A stretch of DNA of 64,000 bases from SIG603 sp963589785 (GCA_963589785.1 CAVAMJ010000002.1:186001-250000), one strand, 5' to 3'; shown: positions 1-8,700, counted from the first letter of the stretch. Notes: generated by a model not told the origin, from the sequence alone. Numbers and translations are program-made.

Positions 1-153
1 CAGATCCCCGCAATCAAGAACGGCGCAGTTGTTCTTCTTGACAGCACATCTCGCCTTGCGGCATCCACAACACCGAGCATTCTCTCAATCCCGGCAACAA
101 TAGACGAGTACCTCGATGTTTTGTCAGAGGCTTGCGGTAAAATCAATGAGTAA
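1..153 (+). CDS. Fe(III)-siderophore ABC importer, substrate-binding protein (C-terminal fragment)
   Basis: An open frame runs from the window edge to TAA at 151-153 and gives the last 50 residues of a protein. The ending (IPATIDEYLDVLSEA) resembles the C-terminal helix of periplasmic-binding-fold lipoproteins that deliver siderophores, cobalamin or haem to FecCD-type permeases. The permease start at 146 overlaps its stop by 8 bp (ATGAGTAA), so the genes are translationally coupled. The assignment rests mainly on this context; the N-terminus and any lipobox lie outside the window. Confidence 0.7.
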   Translation, partial: QIPAIKNGAVVLLDSTSRLAASTTPSILSIPATIDEYLDVLSEACGKINE

Positions 154-1144
154 GAAAAAATCGCTTATCACATACGCCTTAATGGCTGTTATACTTCTGA
201 TTTGTGTATTTTTATCGATTGCCTGCGGAGTAAAATCCGTAGGCTTTCGGAGCATTTTGGGCGCTTTTATTCCAAATGACGCTCCGAGCGTCGATGTTAA
301 TATAGTTCTCGCAAGAATACCCAGAACCGTATTCGGCGTGCTTGCGGGGGCGGCACTGGGAGTGTCGGGACTTCTCATGCAGTCAATCACAAGGAACCCC
401 ATAGCTGACCCGAGCATACTCGGCGTGAACACGGGTGCTTCGCTTTTCGTTGTCAGCGGAATTGCTTTTCTTCACATTCAAAGCGGGAACGCTTACATCT
501 GGCTTGCTTTTTTCGGTGCGGCTCTCACGGCGGTTCTCGTCTACGGACTTGCCTCAGTCGGAAACGGCGGCGCAACCCCTATCCGCCTTGCACTTGCGGG
601 TGCGGCGGCTTCTACGGCTCTTCAGTCGCTCGTCAACACAATAATGCTGCCGAACACCTCTGTCATGGATCAGTTCCGTTTCTGGCAGGTAGGAAGCATT
701 GGCGGAGCATCGTGGGACGACATCAAGCTAATGAGCCCCTATCTTGCGGTAGGCTTTTTGCTCGCATTCTTCCTCGTGCCGTCACTGAACACCTTGGCAC
801 TCGGCGATGACGTTGCGACAGGTCTCGGAGTGAATGTATCACTTGTGCGTGCCTTGGCGGCACTCTCGGGAGTTCTTCTCTGCGCATCCGTCACCGCACT
901 TGCAGGCCCGATAAGCTTCATCGGTCTCATGGTGCCCCACCTCATTCGTGCGATAGTCGGACCTGATTTAAAGAAGATAATGCCTATGTCGGCGATTTGC
1001 GGAGCGTGCGTTCTGCTTGTCTCCGATGTTCTTGGCAGAATTCTCGGCAGACCCGGCGAACTCGAATCGGGAATTATCACAGCACTTATCGGCGGCCCTG
1101 TTTTCATTTTTATTATACGAAAGGTAAGGGTGCGCTCGTTATGA
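146..1144 (+). CDS. FecCD-family iron-siderophore ABC permease, first subunit
   Basis: A 332-residue polytopic inner-membrane protein of the FecCD/BtuC family, one half of the channel for Fe(III)-siderophore (or cobalamin/haem) uptake. Family hallmarks are visible: the segment GLLMQSITRNPIADPSILGV, and near the C-terminus SFIGLMVPHLIRAIVGPD, which contains the loop that docks the ATPase. An in-frame ATG at 116 exists, but 146 is chosen because it overlaps the upstream stop in the usual coupled fashion and gives the normal short N-terminus before the first membrane helix. It overlaps the next permease by 4 bp (ATGA). The actual siderophore cannot be read from the sequence. Confidence 0.9.
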   Translation: MSKKKSLITYALMAVILLICVFLSIACGVKSVGFRSILGAFIPNDAPSVDVNIVLARIPRTVFGVLAGAALGVSGLLMQSITRNPIADPSILGVNTGASLFVVSGIAFLHIQSGNAYIWLAFFGAALTAVLVYGLASVGNGGATPIRLALAGAAASTALQSLVNTIMLPNTSVMDQFRFWQVGSIGGASWDDIKLMSPYLAVGFLLAFFLVPSLNTLALGDDVATGLGVNVSLVRALAALSGVLLCASVTALAGPISFIGLMVPHLIRAIVGPDLKKIMPMSAICGACVLLVSDVLGRILGRPGELESGIITALIGGPVFIFIIRKVRVRSL

Positions 1145-2160
1145 TGAAAAACAAACAACTTTGGGAAGGCAGTTTAAAAAGAAAGAAAAGATATACCTTA
1201 ACTTGCCTAATTCTCCTATTTCTTGTGCTCGCACTCGCCTCATTTATGATGATTTACGGCAACACCGTTTATTCTCCTAAAGAAATATTCGAGATTTTAA
1301 GAGGAAGCGAAACAAAGGGTGCGGCATTCACAATCAAAACCCTTAGACTTCCAAGAATGCTTGCGGCGATTTTCTGCGGAGCGGCATTCGGCTTAGCGGG
1401 AAACACTTTCCAGAAACTGCTCGGAAATCCCCTTGCAAGCCCCGATATAATCGGAGTCACCTCAGGCGCAAGCGTTGCCGCCGTCTTTGCTATTCTCGTG
1501 CTAAAATTAAGCGGAAATATAGTTTCGTTATTAGCCGTGGCATCGGGACTTATCGTTTCAGCCGCAATCTATTTTCTCTCTCACTCGGACGGATTTTCTA
1601 ACGGCAAGCTAATCTTGACGGGTATCGGCATGCAGGCTTTTCTGAATGCTCTGATCTCTTGGATGCTCTTAAAGGCATCGGAATATGACGTGGCAAGCGC
1701 ACTTCGCTGGCTCAGCGGCAGTCTCAACAGTGTATCTATGAGCGATATTCCAAGGCTGATAATCGTAGTTAGTCTTTCGGTTTTTGCGATTTTCCTTTTA
1801 AATAAGCACATGGAAATATTACAGCTGGGCGAGGCTCACGCAAAAATGCTCGGTCTTAGAATAAACCTCGTTCGCCTTGCACTCATTTTGTGTGCACTGC
1901 TCCTCATTGCCTTTGCCGTCAGCGTGACGGGGCCTATCGCCTCTGTCGCATTCTTAGCGGGGCCCATTGCCGCAAGAATATCGGGAGGCGGAAAAAGCAA
2001 TCTTCTCACCTCGGCGCTCACGGGCTGTGTGCTTGTCATGGCATCCGATATGATAGGTCAGTACGCATTTCCGACAAGATACCCCGTCGGAGTTATCACA
2101 GGAATACTCGGTGCGCCCTACCTCATCTACCTTTTGATAAGAATGAACCGAACTCAGTGA
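1141..2160 (+). CDS. FecCD-family iron-siderophore ABC permease, second subunit
   Basis: A 339-residue second permease subunit, about 9-10 hydrophobic segments, pairing with the preceding one as in FecC/FecD or FhuB halves. The family signature GNTFQKLLGNPLASPDIIGV is present, and GPIASVAFLAGPIAARISGG sits where the ATPase-docking loop is expected. Two adjacent ATGs (1141 and 1144) could start it; 1141 gives the classic 4-bp overlap with the upstream stop. An in-frame start at 997 would overlap the first permease by almost 150 bp and is not favoured. Confidence 0.9.
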   Translation: MMKNKQLWEGSLKRKKRYTLTCLILLFLVLALASFMMIYGNTVYSPKEIFEILRGSETKGAAFTIKTLRLPRMLAAIFCGAAFGLAGNTFQKLLGNPLASPDIIGVTSGASVAAVFAILVLKLSGNIVSLLAVASGLIVSAAIYFLSHSDGFSNGKLILTGIGMQAFLNALISWMLLKASEYDVASALRWLSGSLNSVSMSDIPRLIIVVSLSVFAIFLLNKHMEILQLGEAHAKMLGLRINLVRLALILCALLLIAFAVSVTGPIASVAFLAGPIAARISGGGKSNLLTSALTGCVLVMASDMIGQYAFPTRYPVGVITGILGAPYLIYLLIRMNRTQ

Positions 2161-2191
2161 AAGTAAATCAAGAGAACAGGAATATAACAAA

Positions 2192-2998
2192 ATGAACGAT
2201 CCTATATTAAGGGCAGAAAACGTTGACTCAGGCTACAATCACAAAACAATAGTATCGAGCGTCAGCGTGACTGTCCCCAAAAATAAAATCAGTGTTATAC
2301 TTGGCGCAAACGGATGCGGAAAGTCAACACTGCTGAAAACCTTTGCGAGGCTCTTGCCGCCGCAAAGCGGTCAAATTGTACTGGACGGAAAAAGCGTAGC
2401 CGAAATCCCGTCCAAACAGCTTGCCAAAACCTTAGGCCTTTTGCCGCAATCGAGCATAGCCCCTGAGGGAATAAGGGTTCTCGACCTCGTTTCAAGAGGA
2501 CGATTCCCCTATCGTCAGTTTATGAAAAGCATGTCTAAAGAGGACTATGCGGCAGTAGAAGAGGCTATGGAATTCATGGGAATAACGTCCCTTGCCGACA
2601 GATGCGTCGATGAGCTCTCAGGCGGTCAGCGTCAAAGAGTTTGGATTGCCCTTGCCCTTGCCCAGCAGACCGACATTCTTCTTCTGGACGAGCCGACAAC
2701 CTTCTTGGACATAGCTTACCAGATTGAAATTCTCGATATGCTCACCGACCTCAACCGCAAACGAAAAACAACTATCGTCATGGTTCTGCACGACATTAAC
2801 CTTTCGGCAAGATACGCAGACTATCTTTTTGCCATGAAAGACGGTAGATTAAAAGCTGAGGGCACACCAAAGGAGATAATCACACCGAAGCTTATAAAGG
2901 ATATCTACGGGCTTGACTGCGATGTTATGAGCGACCCAGTGTCAAATTCTCCTATGATACTCCCAAAGGGAAGGTATCACACCTCGGCTGATACCTGA
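2192..2998 (+). CDS. Iron-siderophore ABC importer ATPase
   Basis: A 268-residue cytoplasmic ATPase of the FecE/FepC type that powers the two upstream permeases. Walker A GANGCGKST is at about residues 38-46, signature LSGGQ at 142-146 and Walker B ILLLDEP at 162-168, followed by the H-loop MVLHDINLSARYAD. It starts 31 bp after the second permease and closes the importer operon. Its last 22 bp overlap the 3' end of the convergent AraC-type regulator. Confidence 0.93.
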   Translation: MNDPILRAENVDSGYNHKTIVSSVSVTVPKNKISVILGANGCGKSTLLKTFARLLPPQSGQIVLDGKSVAEIPSKQLAKTLGLLPQSSIAPEGIRVLDLVSRGRFPYRQFMKSMSKEDYAAVEEAMEFMGITSLADRCVDELSGGQRQRVWIALALAQQTDILLLDEPTTFLDIAYQIEILDMLTDLNRKRKTTIVMVLHDINLSARYADYLFAMKDGRLKAEGTPKEIITPKLIKDIYGLDCDVMSDPVSNSPMILPKGRYHTSADT

Positions 2999-3990
2999 GT
3001 GCGGAACTGCCCGGGAGTCAGACCGCACCAGCTTTTAAACATATTCGTGAAAGCCGCCGGACTCAAATAGCCTACTTTGGCGGCAATCTCGTTTATATTG
3101 CTGTTTGTGTCAGACAGCATTCTTGCCGCCTGATTCATTCTAAGATTATTGGCATAATTCCAAATTGTCTGCTGATACATCTCGAGAAATCCCGCCTTGA
3201 GCTTCTGCTCGCTTATATCTAGCGTGCGGCTCAGTTCGTAAATCGTGACAAATGAGCCCGCATCACTTTCTATCAAATCATGAGCTTTTCTGATCTTTTC
3301 GGTATCGGTTTCTGTCATTTTGATTTTCCGTTTACCGACATGGACATAGTGCGTTTCGCCGTCCGTGTGAAGTTCGGAGAAGCTTTTTTCTTTTCTGCTT
3401 AAAAGCACAGCCACAAACTGGGCAGAAAGTGCATTTAGCATAGCGCCCGTCATTTCTTTTTGATTAAGGAGCTGTTCGATTTTAAGAAGTATATCCCTTA
3501 GCTCCTGGGAAAGATTATGATAACGGACATTCGGTCTTATGAAGTCGAGTGAGTCTTTTTTACAGCCGAGAAACGGAAGAATATTCTCTTTCAGATATTT
3601 CTTGTTGACAGAGACCTCCACGCCTCTGAAGCGCTGACCCTTTTTCCAGCAGTTTATGCCGCCCCTGGACTCCTCCATAGCAAGAAAAGCTGACGGATGA
3701 GAGATTGGCAAAAGCTTTTTATCCTTGAACGAATAGGTTATTCCCTCGTAGATAATTCCGAAATGCAAAAAAGCCGACTCATAGTCGAACTCCGATATTA
3801 AGTCTGACGGGATTGTGTAATCCCCCGTTCCACACTGAATTTCATCCAGTGAGCCTAAAATATGAATAGTGCCCACATCCGAACTATTCCATATCTGCTC
3901 ATTATTTTGCCGAAAAGTGCACTCAAGTCCGATTTTTCTGTAAAAATACAGTCCATAGTCCTTTGGATTTGTCGTTTTATAAAAACTCAT
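2977..3990 (-). CDS. AraC-family transcriptional regulator
   Basis: A 337-residue regulator with two C-terminal helix-turn-helix motifs, seen in TIYELSRTLDISEQKLKAGF and INEIAAKVGYLSPAAFTNMFK, ending in the typical GLTPGQFR. The N-terminal part (about 200 residues) is not a recognisable cupin but resembles ligand-sensing domains of PchR-like regulators, which often control siderophore uptake. It is convergent with the importer operon and overlaps its ATPase gene by 22 bp, so control of that operon is a reasonable but unproven inference. Upstream, the imperfect inverted repeat TTAGT-N4-ACTAA (about 4038-4051) could be an operator. Confidence 0.85.
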   Translation of the reverse strand: MSFYKTTNPKDYGLYFYRKIGLECTFRQNNEQIWNSSDVGTIHILGSLDEIQCGTGDYTIPSDLISEFDYESAFLHFGIIYEGITYSFKDKKLLPISHPSAFLAMEESRGGINCWKKGQRFRGVEVSVNKKYLKENILPFLGCKKDSLDFIRPNVRYHNLSQELRDILLKIEQLLNQKEMTGAMLNALSAQFVAVLLSRKEKSFSELHTDGETHYVHVGKRKIKMTETDTEKIRKAHDLIESDAGSFVTIYELSRTLDISEQKLKAGFLEMYQQTIWNYANNLRMNQAARMLSDTNSNINEIAAKVGYLSPAAFTNMFKSWCGLTPGQFRTQVSAEV

Positions 3991-4110
3991 AAGCTTAACA
4001 GCCTTCTTTTACTTTGATTTGTATCGATAAAAATAGTTAGTTTTGACTAATTCTAATTTATTTTAGCACAATCAAATATGACTGTCAAAAAATCGCTGTA
4101 AAGAAAATGC

Positions 4111-4147
4111 AAAAAACGGCTCTGCCCAAAACACAAAGCCGTTTTTT
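4111..4147. terminator. Intrinsic terminator, possibly bidirectional
   Basis: Stem AACGGCT/AGCCGTT (4115-4121 and 4137-4143) with A-run on the left and T-run on the right. It lies between the AraC gene promoter region and tRNA-Ser and could insulate them from each other. Confidence 0.6.
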
Positions 4148-4163
4148 AATACTTTTATATAAC

Positions 4164-4192
4164 AAAAAAGAGATAAGCTTTCGCTTATCTCT
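4164..4192 (-). terminator. Terminator of tRNA-Ser
   Basis: On the minus strand the hairpin AGAGATAAGC-GAAA-GCTTATCTCT is followed by a run of Ts. It begins immediately after the encoded CCA of the tRNA. Confidence 0.85.
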
Positions 4193-4193
4193 T

Positions 4194-4279
4194 TGGCGCA
4201 GAGGATGCGACTCGAACGCACAATGCATTGCTGCACACCACATTTCCAATGTGGCTCCTTACCATTAGAATACCTCTGC
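4194..4279 (-). tRNA. tRNA-Ser(GGA)
   Basis: A cloverleaf can be folded by hand: acceptor GCAGAGG/CCTCTGC, anticodon stem CCACA/TGTGG with loop TTGGAAA giving anticodon GGA, a long class II variable arm (about 16 nt) as expected for serine, and T-loop TTCGAGT. Discriminator G is followed by an encoded CCA (4196-4194). It reads UCC/UCU codons. Confidence 0.93.
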
Positions 4280-4345
4280 ATCTCTAATCGACTTGTTTAT
4301 TATACTCATTCAGAACGAAAAAGTCAAGCATTATTTTTAATTTTT

Positions 4346-4858
4346 TTATAATTCTTTTCCGAGAACATTTTTAACATATTCTCTGTACCCTTGCTCTAAA
4401 ATTCTGAAATCGCAACTATTATCGGTTAATTGCTGTTTTTTATTCGATATAACCATTTCATATATTCTGTTTGCTTTTCTCTGAATTCGCTCAGCATTAT
4501 CCATACAAAACCTATATTCCTTGTTCAGCAGGAGGCGGTATTTTTCATCCTCTATATCTTTAATAATCAATCTTTCAATACATTCCTCGGGCACAGGAAT
4601 CATATAATTAAATCGTAATGATCCTTTTATTTCTTTTTCATCTCCAGGCACAAGAATTAAAATATTGGCTTCCTGATTTCTGTCAAAAGATGATACCGAA
4701 ACATAATATTTTATGTCATTAACCTGTAAAACCGCACCAAAAGCAAATTTATTTCTATCGTTATATCTTATGTTAGGCACCTTTGTAACTCCCCTGTTCT
4801 CTTTCTCATACTTCTGGAGATACCTAACATATTCCTCATTTACTCTGTAAAAATCCAT
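4346..4858 (-). CDS. ToxN/AbiQ-family endoribonuclease toxin of a type III toxin-antitoxin system
   Basis: A 170-residue protein of the usual ToxN length. Family features seen: N-terminal YVRYLQKYE, the strand pattern FGAVLQVNDIKYYVSVSS (about 39-57) that carries the catalytic groove in ToxN, and the C-terminal block MIPVPEECIERLIIKDIEDEKYRLLL followed by a basic helix. Known members are sequence-specific RNases held inactive by a small RNA made of tandem repeats. The decisive context is upstream: promoter, two 36-nt repeats and a terminator, exactly the type III order. The ribosome site AGGAG lies 6 nt before ATG at 4858. Members act in phage abortive infection; whether this one does is inference. 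Which subfamily it belongs to (ToxIN, CptIN) cannot be settled here. Confidence 0.9.
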   Translation of the reverse strand: MDFYRVNEEYVRYLQKYEKENRGVTKVPNIRYNDRNKFAFGAVLQVNDIKYYVSVSSFDRNQEANILILVPGDEKEIKGSLRFNYMIPVPEECIERLIIKDIEDEKYRLLLNKEYRFCMDNAERIQRKANRIYEMVISNKKQQLTDNSCDFRILEQGYREYVKNVLGKEL

Positions 4859-4877
4859 ATCATACTCCTCGCAGTAT

Positions 4878-4911
4878 AAAAAAAACAGGGAGACAATATA
4901 TTATCTCCCTG
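4878..4911 (-). terminator. Terminator between antitoxin RNA repeats and toxN
   Basis: Minus-strand stem CAGGGAGA/TCTCCCTG with an AT-rich 10-nt loop, followed by eight Ts. In type III systems such a terminator sets the excess of antitoxin RNA over toxin mRNA by partial read-through. Confidence 0.9.
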
Positions 4912-4912
4912 A

Positions 4913-5005
4913 AATTAACGGTTCGCATTTTAAGCTGCGAAGCACTTAAATTAAAGGTTTGCACTCAAAGCTGCAACGCACTCAAAACAAGCTCTTATCT
5001 TGTTC
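4913..5005 (-). ncRNA. ToxI-like antitoxin RNA with two 36-nt tandem repeats
   Basis: Two direct repeats of exactly 36 nt (4949-4984, then 4913-4948 in transcript order) agree at 28 positions. In both, bases 9-13 pair with 22-26 (UUGCA with UGCAA in one, UCGCA with UGCGA in the other), and the base at 10 changes together with its partner at 25, a compensatory pair that supports an RNA structure. A leader hairpin AACAAG/CTTGTT precedes them. Transcription should start near 5005 from the strong promoter at 5012-5040 and end at the terminator at 4878-4911. ToxN enzymes normally cut the precursor into single repeat units that bind and silence the toxin. Confidence 0.85.
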
Positions 5006-5011
5006 ATTTAT

Positions 5012-5040
5012 ATTATATATGATTACAAATAAAAAGTCAA
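5012..5040 (-). promoter_or_regulatory. Sigma-A promoter of the type III toxin-antitoxin locus
   Basis: On the minus strand TTGACT (5040-5035), a 17-nt spacer and a perfect TATAAT (5017-5012) precede the antitoxin repeats by about 28 nt. This near-consensus promoter fits the need for high antitoxin RNA supply. Confidence 0.85.
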
Positions 5041-5105
5041 CAATCGGTCAAATTGACAGTTCCTACCGGATTTATTTTTTTCGTTTTGAATTTATCTTTG
5101 TGTAA

Positions 5106-5452
5106 ATAATTCGGCACGGAAAATGCCTGTCTGCGAACGCAAAGCGTTTTTGTCGTATTTTCTCTTTGCTGTATTTTACCTTCGTTTTTTAAGTTTCTTA
5201 GCATTCTTTATTTCTCTTTGTGCGAATAATCCGTCTGTCAAAGCCCAACCACGAACGCTTCGCGTTCTAAAAATGCATTCGCATTTTTGGTTAACTTTGC
5301 CAGCCTTTCTTCTTTTTTTATCGCTTCGCTCTGTTTTTCGTTTACGCTAATAATTAATTATTCATTATTAATTATTAATTATTAATTAATCGTGGGCTCT
5401 GCCCACACCCGCTCGCTTTTTGCAAAAAGCGAAGCAAAAACTTTTGTGTTTT
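5106..5452. repeat. Mosaic intergenic hairpin repeat block
   Basis: No gene is seen here. In order it holds a copy of the 'gtctgcgaa' hairpin module (5112-5166), the 'tcaaagcccaacca' module ending TTTGCCAGCC (5231-5305), an AT-rich ATTAATT tract (5350-5390), and the GTGGGCTCTGCCCAC plus TTCGC-type hairpin module (5391-5452). The same modules recur in at least five other gaps of the window. Short open frames across it are fortuitous. Confidence 0.8.
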
Positions 5453-5499
5453 GTCTTTGTGCTTTCTTTTTATATTGCTTTTTATCTTATGTTCATTTA

Positions 5500-5528
5500 T
5501 TGACTTTACTCTCCTTTTGTTACATAAT
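5500..5528 (+). promoter_or_regulatory. Promoter of the isomerase-pepT-oxidoreductase operon
   Basis: TTGACT at 5500-5505, a 17-nt spacer and CATAAT at 5523-5528, 38 nt before the TTG start codon at 5567. Confidence 0.6.
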
Positions 5529-5566
5529 GTTATCGTTACCTTATCATCTATTAAGGAGGGATTGTA

Positions 5567-6436
5567 TTGAAAATTTCCGTCTCAAGCTACAGCTTCTTCA
5601 GTGCTATCAAAAGCGGTTTAATCACTCCGTTTGACTGCATCTCTAAGTCTAAGGAGCTCGGTTTCGATGCTATCGAATTTGTCGATTTTATTAATTTCGA
5701 TCAAAACGACCGTGCAAACTGGAAAGAGACTGCAAAAAATTTAAAATCTGAATGTGATCGTGTCGGTATTGAGATTTCTTCTCTCACCGTCGGCGCAGAC
5801 CTGCTTCAAAATCCTGACGAGGACTTAGAAAAGCTCAAGGAATTTCTCGATGTCGCAGAAATTCTCGGTGTTAAATACATGCGCCATGATGCGACTGTCG
5901 GTTATCCCAGAAACTCAGACAAGTATGTTAGCTTTGACAGCGTTGTCGATGAGCTTGCCTCTCGTTTTCGAGTAATTACAGAGCTTGCCGAGAAAAAGGG
6001 CATTCGCACCATGACGGAGAACCACGGCTATTTCTCCCAGGATTCCGATCGAGTCGAGAAGCTTTACAGCAAGATAAATCACAAGAATTTCGGTTTACTT
6101 TGCGACATCGGCAACTTCATGTGCGCTGACGAAGACCCCGCCCTCGCAGTCGCAAGGGTTGCTCCATATGCGATTTATGTGCACTGCAAGGACTTTATAC
6201 TTAAGCCGTACTACTCTGAGGACCCCGGCGAGGGCTCATTCAAGACAAGAGCCGGAAACTACCTCATCGGCACGATAATCGGTCACGGCAACGTGCCCGT
6301 CAAGCAGTGTCTTTCGATTTTGAAATCTTGCGGTTATGACGGCTACATCGCTGTCGAATTTGAGGGCATGGAAAATTCATTTGACGGAGTTCGCATAGGT
6401 GCGGACAACATTAGAAAGTACTGGTCACAAATCTGA
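5567..6436 (+). CDS. Sugar phosphate isomerase/epimerase (xylose-isomerase-like TIM barrel)
   Basis: A 289-residue AP-endonuclease-2/xylose-isomerase-fold protein. Metal-ligand style motifs are seen at TENHG, LLCDIGNF, YVHCKDF and AVEFEG, the usual set for hexulose or myo-inositol-related epimerases and isomerases. The start is TTG: AAGGAGGG ends 6 nt upstream and no ATG fits. It is followed 37 bp later by pepT and then by a Gfo/Idh oxidoreductase, a frequent partner of such isomerases in sugar or inositol catabolism. The substrate cannot be told. Confidence 0.8.
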   Translation: MKISVSSYSFFSAIKSGLITPFDCISKSKELGFDAIEFVDFINFDQNDRANWKETAKNLKSECDRVGIEISSLTVGADLLQNPDEDLEKLKEFLDVAEILGVKYMRHDATVGYPRNSDKYVSFDSVVDELASRFRVITELAEKKGIRTMTENHGYFSQDSDRVEKLYSKINHKNFGLLCDIGNFMCADEDPALAVARVAPYAIYVHCKDFILKPYYSEDPGEGSFKTRAGNYLIGTIIGHGNVPVKQCLSILKSCGYDGYIAVEFEGMENSFDGVRIGADNIRKYWSQI

Positions 6437-6473
6437 TAGATTTATAAGTGATAAAAGAAAGGAAGTATTTAAA

Positions 6474-7688
6474 ATGTCAGTATTAGATAAATTTTTGGAC
6501 TGCGTAAGCTACGACACTAAGTCGGACGAATCATCAAGCACTATCCCTTCCACCCCGGGACAGAAAGTTCTTGGCGCACACCTTGTCGAGGTACTCAAGG
6601 AAATCGGCATTAAGGACGCTTTCATGAGCGAATACGGCTATGTTTACGGTACTCTCCCCGGCAACGTCAAGAAGGCTAAGACAGTCGGCTTTGTCGCACA
6701 CATGGACACTGCAACTGAGATCAGCGGCAAGGACGTTAAGCCGAGAATTATCGAGAATTATGACGGAAGCGACATTGTTCTCAACGAGGAGCTTGGCATT
6801 GTCACTGAGGTTGCCGCTTTCCCGAACCTCAAGAATTACATCGGCAAGAAGCTTGTTGTAACAGACGGCACGACACTTCTCGGTGGTGACGACAAGGCGG
6901 GCATTGCAATCATTCTCGAGGCAGTCGAGGAGATCATCAAGGGAAATCTTCCTCACGGTGATGTCAAAATCTGCTTCACTCCTGACGAGGAAATCGGCAG
7001 AGGTCCGGATAAATTTGACGTAAAGGGCTTCGGCGCAGACTTTGCATATACCGTTGACGGCGGTGCACTCGGCGGAGTTGAGTACGAGAACTTCAATGCG
7101 GCATCTGCACTTGTCGAGTTCACGGGCAGAAGCGTTCACCCGGGTTCTTCCAAGAACAAGATGATAAATGCCGCACTTCTCGCTGTCGAGTTTGCAAGCA
7201 TGATGAATCCGAACGAGACACCTTCTCACACAGAGGGCTACGAGGGATTCAACCACTTAGGTCACATCAGCGGTGACGTCGAGCACGCTTCGCTTGCATA
7301 TATCATTCGTGACCACGACAGAGAGAAGCTTAACAAGAAAAAGGCAGATTTCGAGAGAATTGCCGCTTACATGAACGACAAGTACGAGACAAAGCCTGTT
7401 AAGCTCACTATCACAGATTCCTACGCAAATATGCGTGAGAAGATTTATCCCGACAATATGTTCATCATTGATCTTGTCTGCGAGGCTATGAAGAAGAACG
7501 GAGTCGAGCCGAACATCACTCCTATTAGAGGCGGCACAGACGGCGCAACTCTCTCATTCATGGGACTTCCGTGTCCGAACCTTTGCACAGGTGACGAGAA
7601 CGCACACGGCAGACACGAGTTTGTCTGCGTTGACAGCATGGAGAAAATCGTCGAGATTGTCAAGACAGTTATAAACGATGTCGAATAA
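6474..7688 (+). CDS. pepT: Peptidase T (tripeptide aminopeptidase)
   Basis: A 404-residue M20B zinc aminopeptidase that removes N-terminal residues from tripeptides in the cytosol. Metal-binding and catalytic motifs are intact: AHMDTA (His76, Asp78), LLGGDDKAG, TPDEEIGRG and near the C-terminus RGGTDGA and NAHGRHEF. ATG at 6474 is chosen for the ribosome site AAAGGAAG about 9 nt upstream; an in-frame ATG at 6399 would run back into the isomerase gene. It overlaps the next gene by 11 bp. Confidence 0.93.
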   Translation: MSVLDKFLDCVSYDTKSDESSSTIPSTPGQKVLGAHLVEVLKEIGIKDAFMSEYGYVYGTLPGNVKKAKTVGFVAHMDTATEISGKDVKPRIIENYDGSDIVLNEELGIVTEVAAFPNLKNYIGKKLVVTDGTTLLGGDDKAGIAIILEAVEEIIKGNLPHGDVKICFTPDEEIGRGPDKFDVKGFGADFAYTVDGGALGGVEYENFNAASALVEFTGRSVHPGSSKNKMINAALLAVEFASMMNPNETPSHTEGYEGFNHLGHISGDVEHASLAYIIRDHDREKLNKKKADFERIAAYMNDKYETKPVKLTITDSYANMREKIYPDNMFIIDLVCEAMKKNGVEPNITPIRGGTDGATLSFMGLPCPNLCTGDENAHGRHEFVCVDSMEKIVEIVKTVINDVE

Positions 7689-8661
7689 GCTTAGATTTGC
7701 GACTGTCGGCACGAGCCACATAGCAGAGTTATACGTTAAAGGTGCGCTTGATACGGGACTTTGGGAGCTCGCCGCCGTTTACTCGAGAAACTACGAAACA
7801 GGCAAAGCCTTTGCCGATAAATTCGGTTGTGAGAAGATATTCACAAGCCTTGATGAAATGGCAAAATCAAGTGAGATTGACGCCGTTTACATCGCAAGTC
7901 CGAATAAGTTTCATTTTGAGCAGAGCAAACTTTTCCTCGAAAACGGCAAACACGTCATATGCGAAAAGCCGCTTTGCTCCCACCTTGAGGACGCAGAAAT
8001 ACTCTTCGACACAGCAGAGAAAAACAATCTCATTTTGACGGAAGCCATGCTGTATATGCATGTACCTGCAAGAGATATTCTGAAAAGCGGACTTAACGAG
8101 TGCGGAAATATTCGAAGTGTTTTCATTAATTTTTCGAGAAAATCAAAACAGCTTGACCGCTTGCTAAGCGGAGAACTGCCGAATATTTTTAATCCGAAAA
8201 TGGAAGCGGGCGGACTCATGGACTTAGGCGTTTACTGCATTTACCCGGCAGTCGACCTCTTTGGCATGCCGAATGACACCGACATAAGCGCCTATAAACT
8301 CGAAACAGGCGCAGACGGATGCGGCACGGTGATATTTCACTATTCCGACAAGTGCGTGACTCTCTCCTACTCCAAGATAAGCGACAGCTTTTTGCCGAGC
8401 GAATTTCAGGGCGAGGGCAAAACTCTTTCAGTCGGCTCTGTCGGACTTCTCTCCGACATTAAGCTGATTTCTCATGACGGCACATCGAGCACACTTTTCA
8501 CCGAAGAAGAAAAATTCAAACTTATGGGCTATGAAGCAAGAAATTTTTACGACTTCATCGGCGGAAATAAGCTTAATTTTTACAGAGAGTGCAAAGAAAT
8601 GAGCACAAAGGTCTGCGGTTTACTCGAGAGTCTCAGAAAGAAAGCCAAGCTGTGGTTTTGA
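7678..8661 (+). CDS. Gfo/Idh/MocA-family oxidoreductase
   Basis: A 327-residue NAD(P)-dependent dehydrogenase. The N-terminal Rossmann fold shows TVGTSHIAELY in place of the common GxGxxG form, followed by the family motif CEKPLCS (normally EKP) and a C-terminal substrate domain with GGLMDLGVYCIY. It overlaps pepT by 11 bp and ends the operon before a strong terminator. Together with the isomerase two genes upstream it may act on a sugar or polyol, but nothing identifies the substrate. Confidence 0.85.
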   Translation: MSNKLRFATVGTSHIAELYVKGALDTGLWELAAVYSRNYETGKAFADKFGCEKIFTSLDEMAKSSEIDAVYIASPNKFHFEQSKLFLENGKHVICEKPLCSHLEDAEILFDTAEKNNLILTEAMLYMHVPARDILKSGLNECGNIRSVFINFSRKSKQLDRLLSGELPNIFNPKMEAGGLMDLGVYCIYPAVDLFGMPNDTDISAYKLETGADGCGTVIFHYSDKCVTLSYSKISDSFLPSEFQGEGKTLSVGSVGLLSDIKLISHDGTSSTLFTEEEKFKLMGYEARNFYDFIGGNKLNFYRECKEMSTKVCGLLESLRKKAKLWF

Positions 8662-8700
8662 GTATTTAGTTTGGCTTGAATTAACAAATCAAATTAATAA

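Noticed and set aside
6534..7256. Long open frame (240 codons) on the minus strand
   Set aside because: It lies entirely inside pepT, whose motifs are complete; the antisense frame is a codon-bias shadow with no recognisable domain.
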